6,171 bases of DNA from Candidatus Heimdallarchaeota archaeon (GCA_030602675.1 JAUVZH010000173.1:1-6171), one strand, 5' to 3'; positions 1 to 5,789 are shown, counted from the first letter of the stretch. Program-made: numbers and translations. Notes: generated by a model from the sequence alone, not told the origin.

Positions 1-762
1 GAAAATGACCATAATGGTTATCCAATTCCATTAGCAGAAGAAATTAAAAATGAAATCTTTGAAGAAGAAAAAATCACTTGCTCAATAGGTATTGGTCCTA
101 ATACTACCATTGCTAAAATAGCAACTGGTCGAAATAAACCAAATGGTATAACCTATGTACCTAAAGCATCGATTAAACGATTTCTTTATCCATTACCTGT
201 AAAAGCTATAAGTGGTATAGGTCCAAAATCAGCTGAGAGTTTAAAGAGAAAACATGGAATAGAAAAGATAGGTCAAATTATTGAAATTGGATCAGAACAT
301 GAAATGATCCGTAAATTTGGCAGGTTAGGGTCCTTTTTCTATCGGGTTGTTTCTGGAAAGGGAAGAACAATAATTCAACCAAGTAGTTCATTTGGAGTAA
401 AGTCCATTAGTAAGGGTAGAACATTTCATGGACAAATGTTTGATGGAGAACAAATACCTATTGAAATGATATTGCCAAAATTAATAGATAGTGTTCATGA
501 ACGACTATCAAAAAAATCTTTCCGATACAAAACAATTACATTAGACGTTCGTTTTCAAGATAATTTTCAAAATATCACTCGAAGTAGGTCTTTTCAAGCT
601 GCTAATGATGATAAAGAACGAATACGAACTACAGTGTATGACCTATTAGCTGAAATAAATAGCGATTTCAATAAAGCTAAAATTAGAAAAGCAGCTGTAA
701 GGGTCTCAAATTTGGTTAAGTATGATCCAAAACAAAAAACCATCACAGATTATTTCTCATAA
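1..762 (+). CDS. dinB: DNA polymerase IV (Y-family translesion polymerase), 3' part
   Basis: This is the C-terminal 253 residues of a Y-family polymerase. The reading frame is open from base 1 to the TAA at 760-762, so the start lies outside the window. Visible parts are the end of the palm (CSIGIGPNTTIAKIATGRNKPNG, residues ~27-49, split here as CSIGIGPN and AKIATGRNKPNG), a helix-hairpin-helix thumb (VKAISGIGPKSAESLKRK, ~67-84) and the little-finger domain (from about SISKGRTF onwards). The catalytic Asp/Glu residues of the family lie upstream and cannot be checked. The last residues, QKTITDYF at 245-252, fit a PCNA-interacting PIP box (Q-x-x-I-x-x-aromatic-aromatic), as expected for an archaeal polymerase recruited to the sliding clamp. 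Family role: DNA synthesis past lesions. It is convergent with the PUA gene with no spacer. Family assignment is firm; the subfamily (DinB versus Dpo4 naming) is less so. Confidence 0.93.
   Translation, partial: ENDHNGYPIPLAEEIKNEIFEEEKITCSIGIGPNTTIAKIATGRNKPNGITYVPKASIKRFLYPLPVKAISGIGPKSAESLKRKHGIEKIGQIIEIGSEHEMIRKFGRLGSFFYRVVSGKGRTIIQPSSSFGVKSISKGRTFHGQMFDGEQIPIEMILPKLIDSVHERLSKKSFRYKTITLDVRFQDNFQNITRSRSFQAANDDKERIRTTVYDLLAEINSDFNKAKIRKAAVRVSNLVKYDPKQKTITDYFS
729..739 (-). terminator. Putative T-rich terminator for the PUA gene cluster
   Basis: Read on the minus strand this is T6-G-T4, starting about 24 nt after the PUA stop codon. It sits within the dinB codons for Lys-Gln-Lys, the start of that protein's PIP box. 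It is a plausible end point for the serS-hycI-taw2-PUA transcript, but only composition and position support it. Confidence 0.35.
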
Positions 763-1269
763 CTATTTTTCTTTCTCAAGTTTCTTAATACCATGACGAA
801 CTTTAACTGCAGTTCCTTTTTGAAAAGCAAGCATATATTCTGCTGATAGTTGAGCTCTACCAACTGCTAACAATTTATCTTCCTCAGAAACAACAATAAC
901 CTCATCTTCCGGACGAATATCTGGATCGACTTTTACAACATGCTTGGCAAAAACATTCCTTCCATCTGCTATAAACTCAGATACATCTGATTGAATCATA
1001 ACACGTCTTTTTGGAGCCTTTGTATGTTTGATAATTCTCTTTGCACCTGCTAAGCCAATAGAATATAATCCATCTTTTGCTCTAATCGTTGCTAATCGTT
1101 TTCCTTTGAATAATACCTCTCTAACTTTTTTAGTTGCTCTCGAGAAGGTTACTAATATTTCATCAGGTGCTAGAATATCTGCAAATTCATTACCAAATTG
1201 ATATTGTGCTACAACTTTTAATTGACGTAGAGTCCATAAATCTGGTTTCTTTGCATCTTTCTTCTCCAT
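763..1269 (-). CDS. PUA-domain RNA-binding protein (archaeosine transglycosylase C-terminal-like)
   Basis: A 168-residue protein with two parts. Residues ~12-80 (from LWTLRQLKVVAQYQFG to GLAGAKRII) resemble the small domain that precedes PUA in archaeal tRNA-guanine transglycosylase. Residues ~88-162 form a PUA domain, recognisable by GRNVFAKHVV, DPDIRPEDEVIVV and LLAVGRAQLS. PUA domains bind structured RNA, often tRNA. No catalytic transglycosylase domain is present, so the protein may be a stand-alone RNA-binding partner or half of a split enzyme; this is inference. The ATG at 1269 is the only early start, with GGAG 8 nt upstream (1278-1281). The gene follows taw2 after 70 nt on the same strand, consistent with a tRNA-related role. 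Its TAG stop (763-765) directly abuts the dinB stop. The basic tail (KKLEKEK) is ordinary for an RNA-binding protein. Confidence 0.85.
   Translation of the reverse strand: MEKKDAKKPDLWTLRQLKVVAQYQFGNEFADILAPDEILVTFSRATKKVREVLFKGKRLATIRAKDGLYSIGLAGAKRIIKHTKAPKRRVMIQSDVSEFIADGRNVFAKHVVKVDPDIRPEDEVIVVSEEDKLLAVGRAQLSAEYMLAFQKGTAVKVRHGIKKLEKEK
766..776 (+). terminator. Putative T-rich terminator for dinB
   Basis: A T-rich run (TTTTTCTTTCT) begins four bases after the dinB stop. Archaeal transcription often ends at such T tracts on the non-template strand. The tract lies inside the last codons of the convergent PUA gene, where it encodes its lysine-rich tail. No hairpin is seen. Assignment rests on position and composition only. 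Confidence 0.35.
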
Positions 1270-1339
1270 TACAGGTTCTCCAATTAATTCATTATTTGTC
1301 TGTAATTTTAGTGTTTGTGTTCAGATTTTATCAGTATTA

Positions 1340-2191
1340 TTAAATTTGAATATCATAAACTATATGCTCTACTCCCGGGGAATATTTCTTAACTCTTTTC
1401 TCAGAAATTTGCTTCCTATCCTTACCAACCTTATCCAGAATTCTATCAATTTTAATTATTGGTTTTTCCTTTTTTACTAATGGAACTGCTTCATGATAAT
1501 GGATAATGCCATTTTCTTTACATAAACGAATAGCTAATTCTAGTTGTTCATCATCACTATTTAGGTAACCAGAAAGAACACGGTTTGCTTCTCCTTCAAA
1601 TTCCTTCAGTATCACTCGATTATCTCCTAAGACAGCCTTCATTACAGTTTCAACATTATTTAGGATGATATTTTCCGTCAAATATTTGTAAGCTAAAGGA
1701 TTTATCTCTGCTGCAATTATTTTCTTAGGTGTTTTATGTACTGCTAAAGGTAATGATAAATTTCCTACACAGCTGTACATATCAATAATGAATTCATTTT
1801 CGTTAGAAATTTTCAGCAAACGTTCCCTCTCACCATGATTCCCAGGTGAAAAGGTTAGTTTTGCAGCATCAATCTTAAACTTACATCCTAACTCTTTATG
1901 GATTGTTTCCGTATTCACATCGCCAGCAAGAAACTCAAAGGATGGAGTTCTAACGATTCCTTTTGTTGGACCAACCTTTCCTAGAACTGTTCTAAGAGGT
2001 TTTTGCTCGAGAGCTAAAAGAGCTTCTCCAATGTCCTCTTTAAATTTCAACAACTGTTGAGGAATGGTCAGAATAAGAATGTCTCCGATTTTCCACCAAT
2101 GCTGTGGAACGAAGGAAAGTAAATCTTCTGGGATTTTACTTTGAAGTTTTTGAAGAAGTTCATTCCTTTTGCTTTCTTTACCTCTATGCAA
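1340..2191 (-). CDS. taw2: Taw2-like tRNA(Phe) wyosine aminocarboxypropyltransferase
   Basis: A 283-residue protein of the Trm5/TYW2 fold. Taw2 enzymes transfer the 3-amino-3-carboxypropyl group of S-adenosylmethionine to C7 of 4-demethylwyosine at position 37 of tRNA-Phe. Taw2 rather than Trm5 is favoured by SPGN-x2-ER (115-122; Trm5 usually has SPR-L), by SGYLNS (207-212) where Trm5 has the NLP methyltransferase motif, and by HYHE (231-234). The SAM site is visible as motif I DMYSCVGNLSLPLA (137-150), AEINP (161-165) and GDNR (189-192). Motif I has Ser-Cys where the family usually has Ala-Gly. The start is TTG at 2191: a stop codon lies four codons upstream, no in-frame Met occurs before motif I, and GAGG stands 7 nt before it. 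The start is 1 nt after the protease stop, so translation is probably coupled. The coding sequence ends in tandem TAA TAA. Trm5 and Taw1 are not in the window. Confidence 0.82.
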   Translation of the reverse strand: MHRGKESKRNELLQKLQSKIPEDLLSFVPQHWWKIGDILILTIPQQLLKFKEDIGEALLALEQKPLRTVLGKVGPTKGIVRTPSFEFLAGDVNTETIHKELGCKFKIDAAKLTFSPGNHGERERLLKISNENEFIIDMYSCVGNLSLPLAVHKTPKKIIAAEINPLAYKYLTENIILNNVETVMKAVLGDNRVILKEFEGEANRVLSGYLNSDDEQLELAIRLCKENGIIHYHEAVPLVKKEKPIIKIDRILDKVGKDRKQISEKRVKKYSPGVEHIVYDIQI

Positions 2192-2192
2192 C

Positions 2193-2690
2193 TTACTTCC
2201 TCAGCATATCTTCTAAATACTGTACTAAGTAGTCTATGCTCTCTTTTACACTCTCTGCCATTTCTACATCATAAGTTAAAGACTTCGGTTGGATGCCGAT
2301 AAACAGTGCCTTTAGATCTTCTAAAAAGAATCGTAGATATTTCGTATACATTTTCATTGTCACTTTATGAGGGGTTACCATATATGCTGTATCGATATCC
2401 TTCTCTGTAAAAACTCTTAATGTTCCTGGTTCCTCATCCATGTTAGCAGCATCGATAATTATCAAGTAATCAGGTTCAAATTTCTTTATTACTCCAGTAA
2501 AAGATTCTGGTACAGGTCCAGCATTTATGATCTTAATGTTGTCAGGAAAAGTAACCTTTTCAAGTTGCTCAACAGCAGCAACTCCTGCGTAATCGTCAGC
2601 ACGATCGTAATTGCCTATACCCATTATGCAAATTCTCTTTGTTACATCTATTTTCTTCAAGCGCTTTGAACTCTTAATCTTCATGCTCAT
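2193..2690 (-). CDS. hycI: HycI-type [NiFe]-hydrogenase maturation protease (peptidase M52)
   Basis: A protease of about 165 residues, close to the usual family length. These enzymes clip the C-terminal extension of the [NiFe]-hydrogenase large subunit after nickel is inserted. Numbered from an upstream GTG at 2699, the signatures are MGIGNYDRADDYAG (26-39), AGPVPE (60-65), IIIDAANMDEEPG (80-92), TPHK (109-112) and GIQP (135-138). The likely nickel-sensing ligands are Asp36, Asp83 and His111, matching Asp16, Asp62 and His90 of E. coli HycI. I place the start at ATG 2690, not at the GTG at 2699, because that GTG is part of the GGTGG Shine-Dalgarno site; ATG 2684 is a weaker alternative. It lies between serS and taw2, with gaps of 36 and 1 nt. 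No hydrogenase subunit or Hyp factor is in the window, so the substrate must be encoded elsewhere. Subfamily naming as hycI is by similarity only. Confidence 0.88.
   Translation of the reverse strand: MSMKIKSSKRLKKIDVTKRICIMGIGNYDRADDYAGVAAVEQLEKVTFPDNIKIINAGPVPESFTGVIKKFEPDYLIIIDAANMDEEPGTLRVFTEKDIDTAYMVTPHKVTMKMYTKYLRFFLEDLKALFIGIQPKSLTYDVEMAESVKESIDYLVQYLEDMLRK
2199..2202 (-). promoter_or_regulatory. Shine-Dalgarno site fixing the TTG start of taw2
   Basis: GAGG on the minus strand lies 7 nt before the TTG at 2191-2189, inside the last codons of the protease gene. Together with the in-frame TGA at 2203-2201 it leaves TTG as the only reasonable start and suggests translational coupling. 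Confidence 0.6.
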
Positions 2691-2695
2691 GATTT

Positions 2696-2700
2696 CCACC
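2696..2700 (-). promoter_or_regulatory. Shine-Dalgarno site fixing the protease start
   Basis: GGTGG on the minus strand lies 5 nt before the ATG at 2690-2688. The longer candidate start, GTG 2699-2697, is embedded in this site and is therefore unlikely to be used. Confidence 0.6.
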
Positions 2701-2719
2701 TTTATTGAACTATAGCTTG

Positions 2720-2740
2720 CAGCGTTTCACAGAAACGTTG
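2720..2740 (-). other. Small hairpin over the serS stop codon
   Basis: CGTTTC (2723-2728) and GAAACG (2732-2737) are perfectly complementary around a 3-nt loop. Two further outer pairs follow after a mismatch in the minus-strand RNA. The serS TGA (2729-2727) sits in the loop and stem. No T-run follows, so it is not a typical intrinsic terminator. It may affect serS-protease coupling or RNA stability, or be chance. Confidence 0.3.
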
Positions 2741-4298
2741 GTCCCGAAGGGATTTCGTCTATGTATTTTAGAACATTTTCAGGCCAATTCTTTGGATCAG
2801 TTCCTTTTTGTGCGATGAAGCCAGAAATGAATCGTTCAAAGCTTCCACCACCACAACCAGACCATAATTCTTTACCTGTTTGCGATTTAACAGTGAAACT
2901 CTTAGTATATTTAGTTCCTAAAATAGAAACATTCTGTGTTTCCAACCAATCACTAGATTCTCGCGAACCTCGGTAAGGCATATAGATTTCCATATCTAAA
3001 GTACCAATTTGATCAAAATTCTTCATCTCAATTTGCTGTGAATCTTCTTCTGTACTTCCTTCTTGTGAAGCCCACCAAGGAGTAACCCATGCTTCACGAT
3101 ACTCTAAATCAAGAATATCGCCTATGATTTTCCGAAAACCTAACCTCAAATCTTGTGCTACTCTCTTAATCTGATCAGGGAAACCAATATAGAGTGTCTC
3201 AATTCTATGTAATTCATCTACTCTTTCAAAACCATGTGCAGCACCACTTTCATATCTATAAGTTGGTCCAGACCAATCGTAAACGAAAATTGGGAAACTA
3301 TCATCTGAGATAGTCTTACCTTGTATATAGGACCAGAATGGTGGACATTGAGCAAAACTAAGTCCTCCTATTGGTGGTCGTAATTTTTCCATTATTTTTT
3401 CTGGTTTAACATCAAGTGTTATCCTATAATAATCAGCAATTTCCTCCCAATAAGTCGGATCTGCAGTTTTTGGCGTACAAACAAAATATGGTTCAAATCC
3501 TCCTTGATAGATCCCTGAGAGATGACCGCTCTTCTTCCAAACGTCCCAAGGAACAACTTTAGGAAAGATCATGTTTTTGAACCCTAAAGGCTTATACAAA
3601 TTATCTTCGATTATCTTCTTTAAGGCTTCAGTTAAGGCAGTGATACCTGGTCCAAAAATCCATTGATTTCTATAGTTTGTTCTTTGAATCCATCCTTCCT
3701 TAATCATTAAATCAGTTGGATTTTCTTTTATTACTGGTTTCTTCTGCTCACTACTCCATATCACGAGATGGTGTTCATCTTTCCCTCTAATAGCCTCCTC
3801 AACTATCTTATTTCTAACAAGCTTAACAATTCGATCAATAGCACCCTTCTCGATAAAATCAATGGGGATATCCTTAGCAATAGTTACTTTTGCTATATTT
3901 TCATTAAACTTAATTGAAGAAACAAATGGTAAAGTAAATTCTTTTTCAGGTTTATTTGGAATATCAACATCAATTTTGTAAGATTTAATATCCACACCAC
4001 TTATACCAACTCTAAATTCCTTGCCAAATTTACCGCTGAAGAATTTCCTCATTCGTAATAAAGCATGATGGGGTGGTAAAGCTCTACCACTTGTTACATT
4101 TAATACAAATTCATCTTCATTCTTAGATACTGGAATGATCTCCCATTTTTTAACAACTGAAATTTCTTTAATGTCTTTCTCTTGAATTCCCTTTTCTAAC
4201 ATCTGCTTAAGTTCAGTAAGCCATCCTTTAATCTTTAGAGGGGCATCAGCAGGTAGTTTACCTCGTAGTTTAAAACTAAATTTTAGATTATACTTCAT
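2727..4298 (-). CDS. serS: Serine--tRNA ligase, type 2 (zinc-dependent, methanogen type)
   Basis: A 523-residue class II aminoacyl-tRNA synthetase, slightly longer than the roughly 500-515 residues of methanogen enzymes. It charges tRNA-Ser with serine in the cytoplasm. The N-terminal ~165 residues match the tRNA-binding domain peculiar to type 2 and lack the long coiled-coil arm of ordinary SerRS. The catalytic core follows: motif 2 around RYESGAAHGFERVDELHRIE (348-367) and motif 3 at GGGSFERFISGFIAQKG (483-499), with class II Arg489. The predicted zinc ligands Cys318 (FAQCPPFW), Glu367 and Cys482 correspond to Cys306, Glu355 and Cys461 of the Methanosarcina barkeri enzyme; the first two keep the same 12-residue offset. 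The ATG at 4298 has GAGG 8 nt upstream (4307-4310). It is the first gene of the probable serS-protease-taw2-PUA unit. All key residues are present, so the enzyme should be active. Confidence 0.96.
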   Translation of the reverse strand: MKYNLKFSFKLRGKLPADAPLKIKGWLTELKQMLEKGIQEKDIKEISVVKKWEIIPVSKNEDEFVLNVTSGRALPPHHALLRMRKFFSGKFGKEFRVGISGVDIKSYKIDVDIPNKPEKEFTLPFVSSIKFNENIAKVTIAKDIPIDFIEKGAIDRIVKLVRNKIVEEAIRGKDEHHLVIWSSEQKKPVIKENPTDLMIKEGWIQRTNYRNQWIFGPGITALTEALKKIIEDNLYKPLGFKNMIFPKVVPWDVWKKSGHLSGIYQGGFEPYFVCTPKTADPTYWEEIADYYRITLDVKPEKIMEKLRPPIGGLSFAQCPPFWSYIQGKTISDDSFPIFVYDWSGPTYRYESGAAHGFERVDELHRIETLYIGFPDQIKRVAQDLRLGFRKIIGDILDLEYREAWVTPWWASQEGSTEEDSQQIEMKNFDQIGTLDMEIYMPYRGSRESSDWLETQNVSILGTKYTKSFTVKSQTGKELWSGCGGGSFERFISGFIAQKGTDPKNWPENVLKYIDEIPSGPTFL

Positions 4299-4316
4299 TC
4301 TTCTATCCTCAGCTTC

Positions 4317-4350
4317 CTAGAAAATTTTTACTAAAAATAAAGTTTTCTAG
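4317..4350 (-). promoter_or_regulatory. Inverted repeat with probable serS core promoter and upstream T-rich terminator
   Basis: CTAGAAAA (4317-4324) and TTTTCTAG (4343-4350) form a perfect 8-bp inverted repeat. One wobble and three A-T pairs extend it to about 12 bp around a 10-nt loop. It fills half of the 66-nt gap before serS. On the minus strand the centre reads GAAAACTTTATTTTT, which resembles an archaeal BRE plus TATA box placed about 40 nt before the ATG. The same T-rich run could end the upstream membrane-protein transcript. Promoter, operator and terminator readings are all inferred from composition and symmetry. Confidence 0.4.
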
Positions 4351-4364
4351 TATTTCTAACCTAT

Positions 4365-5321
4365 TCAAGCAAATGCTGTAATTAATGGATAAATGAAGTA
4401 TAATATAGCCATGGTAAAGAGTATAATTCGATAATAAGCTCTTCTTCTTCGTTTAATATCAAAGTATAAAGCATTTTGACGCATTTCTCCTACCTTATCA
4501 AAAGAGAAGGGAACGAACTTATCATCAGAACTTTTTTCAGGAAAGAATACATTTGTAGATCGTTCTTCATTGATCTTTACATATTCAATTACACCTTTTT
4601 CTCTTCTTTTTGGATCAAAGATTCCTTTTATTTTATCAGCAAAATCCTTGTAAATTGCCGGGAAGAAGTAAACACTTCCTATTTTCAAACCTTCCCTAGC
4701 GATATTTAGTTCCTCGAATTTTTTCTCTCTAATAGCAAACTTGATTTTCTTTGAATTTAATGAAACCATCCAGATTTCAATGAATATATGCTCAGACTTT
4801 TTCTTGCCCTCAAAAGGTTCAATAACCTCTGTATAAAACAAGCCATCCTCTTTAATTAGTACAAGCTCTTCATGGATAACCTCTTTATCCTTTCCATAGA
4901 TCGTTAACTCGACTTCATTATCCATGCATTCTTCGATTACATAACCTGTAACCATAACTCCTTTACCTACTACAGAAGAATCACTAGGGCTAACCAACCT
5001 AATTGGTATATTTCTTTGCCCTCCCCAAACTCCTGTAATAGATGCTGCGAAAATAGCTCCACCACCGAGAATCATAAACATGAGAACTATCCATTCAGAG
5101 AAGTCTCGAAGCTCATCAGAAGTATTAGCATCAATGATTTTAGCAATACCAACAGCTAAACCTGCAGATACAATAAGGACACAAGCAAAGATCAATACAA
5201 GTCTGCCTATTGCCATAGGCGCTTTTGTTTTCTTTTCCTCTTTGTGAAGCTCAAGTTGGAGCATATCTACTTTGCCTTCTTCTGCATCATCGAAAACATC
5301 ATCCTCTTCTTGGTTAGACAT
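4365..5321 (-). CDS. Unknown membrane protein: three predicted helices and a β-rich, Ig-like domain
   Basis: I do not recognise this 318-residue protein. Numbered from an upstream GTG at 5324, it has an acidic N-terminus (EEDDVFDDAEE), a basic stretch before helix 1 (~41-63), a short acidic loop, helix 2 (~78-100), a soluble region of about 195 residues, then KRRRR (291-295) and helix 3 (~298-318) at the extreme C-terminus. Residues ~107-200 look β-rich; IRLVSPSDSSVVGKGVMVTG recalls the opening strands of bacterial Ig-like folds. By the positive-inside rule the N-terminus and the soluble region face the cytoplasm and only short loops lie outside, which is unusual for an Ig-like fold. No catalytic motif is seen. 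ATG 5321 is preferred to GTG 5324 because GGTGA lies 6 nt before it. The gene has its own gap on both sides (138 and 66 nt) and may be transcribed alone. It is clearly a real gene, of unknown function. Confidence 0.8.
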   Translation of the reverse strand: MSNQEEDDVFDDAEEGKVDMLQLELHKEEKKTKAPMAIGRLVLIFACVLIVSAGLAVGIAKIIDANTSDELRDFSEWIVLMFMILGGGAIFAASITGVWGGQRNIPIRLVSPSDSSVVGKGVMVTGYVIEECMDNEVELTIYGKDKEVIHEELVLIKEDGLFYTEVIEPFEGKKKSEHIFIEIWMVSLNSKKIKFAIREKKFEELNIAREGLKIGSVYFFPAIYKDFADKIKGIFDPKRREKGVIEYVKINEERSTNVFFPEKSSDDKFVPFSFDKVGEMRQNALYFDIKRRRRAYYRIILFTMAILYFIYPLITAFA

Positions 5322-5327
5322 CACTAT

Positions 5328-5332
5328 TCACC
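5328..5332 (-). promoter_or_regulatory. Shine-Dalgarno site of the membrane-protein gene
   Basis: GGTGA on the minus strand lies 6 nt before ATG 5321-5319 but only 3 nt before the alternative GTG 5324-5322, which favours the ATG. Confidence 0.55.
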
Positions 5333-5409
5333 GTAACTAAATGGGGTTTTTCCTTGCTTTTAACCCTTTTTTAATTTTGGAAAACCACATGTAAAATATT
5401 AAAATCACA

Positions 5410-5424
5410 TTATATTAACTATTA
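5410..5424 (-). promoter_or_regulatory. Possible TATA-type promoter of the membrane-protein gene
   Basis: On the minus strand TAATAGTTAATATAA offers a TATA-like box about 90 nt before the start codon, which would leave a leader of roughly 60 nt. A second AT-rich candidate, GATTTTAATATTTTAC, lies just downstream (5391-5406). Either could serve. The surrounding DNA is so AT-rich that the call is weak. Confidence 0.3.
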
Positions 5425-5434
5425 GAAATCTTCG

Positions 5435-5448
5435 AATAAATAAAAAAA
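5435..5448 (-). terminator. T-rich terminator after the TPR gene
   Basis: The minus strand reads T7-A-TTTATT beginning 15 nt after the TPR gene stop. A T-tract just past a stop is the usual archaeal termination signal. It would separate the methyltransferase-TPR pair from the membrane-protein gene. Confidence 0.5.
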
Positions 5449-5462
5449 CTGATGAAAAGAAA

Positions 5463-5780
5463 CTATTTTTCCATTTCCTTGTTGATAAGTCTATGAGCAA
5501 TACGTGAAAGTTCGATAGTAGATTTGTAATCTTCAAGTCTAAGAAAAACAACTGCCAACTTATTCCATACTCTTGCATTCTGAGGTTCGAATGATAGCAA
5601 TTTAAGATAACAACTTAAAGCACGAAGATAATTCCCTTCGTTATAATGATTGTCTGCTAATTCTTTGATCAGTGATTTACAATTGCTATTGGATTGGATT
5701 TTCGTTTCGAGTTCAACAATCTGGGAATTATAGCTATATTCGCGACAAATTTCTTTATTTTCATCCTTTATATTTAGCAA
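5463..5780 (-). CDS. Small tetratricopeptide-repeat (TPR) protein
   Basis: A 105-residue protein with two TPR-like helical hairpins after a polar N-terminus of about 33 residues. The first repeat is LIKELADNHYNEGNYLRALS followed by CYLKLLSFEPQN (~37-68), with the usual small/aromatic pattern and Pro66. The second (ARVWNKLAVVFLRLEDYKST, ~69-88) continues to the C-terminus. TPRs mediate protein-protein contacts; the partner is unknown. There is no signal peptide or membrane helix. The start is TTG at 5780: an in-frame TAA lies 9 nt upstream, no early ATG exists, and a strong GAGGTG site is 9 nt before it. It starts 25 nt after the methyltransferase stop, so the two are probably co-transcribed and may work together. 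The protein is too short to assign a role. Confidence 0.7.
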   Translation of the reverse strand: MLNIKDENKEICREYSYNSQIVELETKIQSNSNCKSLIKELADNHYNEGNYLRALSCYLKLLSFEPQNARVWNKLAVVFLRLEDYKSTIELSRIAHRLINKEMEK

Positions 5781-5789
5781 TAATATTTA

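Noticed and set aside
304..306. ATG at 304 as the start of a short dinB
   Set aside because: The frame continues upstream to base 1 with conserved polymerase sequence, including the HhH thumb, so this Met is internal.
1270..1339. Separate promoter for the PUA gene in the 70-nt gap after taw2
   Set aside because: The gap is AT-rich but I see no convincing BRE/TATA pair at the right distance; read-through from taw2 is the simpler view.
1134..1343. Plus-strand open frame of 69 codons, hydrophobic and leucine-rich
   Set aside because: It lies opposite the PUA gene start and the gap before it, has no clear ribosome site, and its leucine/isoleucine bias is what reverse-strand AT-rich coding sequence gives.
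1340..2191. Annotating the Trm5/TYW2-family gene as trm5 (tRNA m1G37 methyltransferase)
   Set aside because: It lacks the Trm5 NLP motif and SPR-L signature and instead has SPGN, SGYLNS and HYHE, which fit Taw2.
2761..2976. Plus-strand open frame of 71 codons
   Set aside because: It is fully antisense to the conserved C-terminal part of serS and resembles no protein.
4476..4709. Plus-strand open frame of 77 codons
   Set aside because: It is antisense to the membrane-protein gene, rich in Phe/Tyr/Ser from complementary codons, and has no ribosome site.
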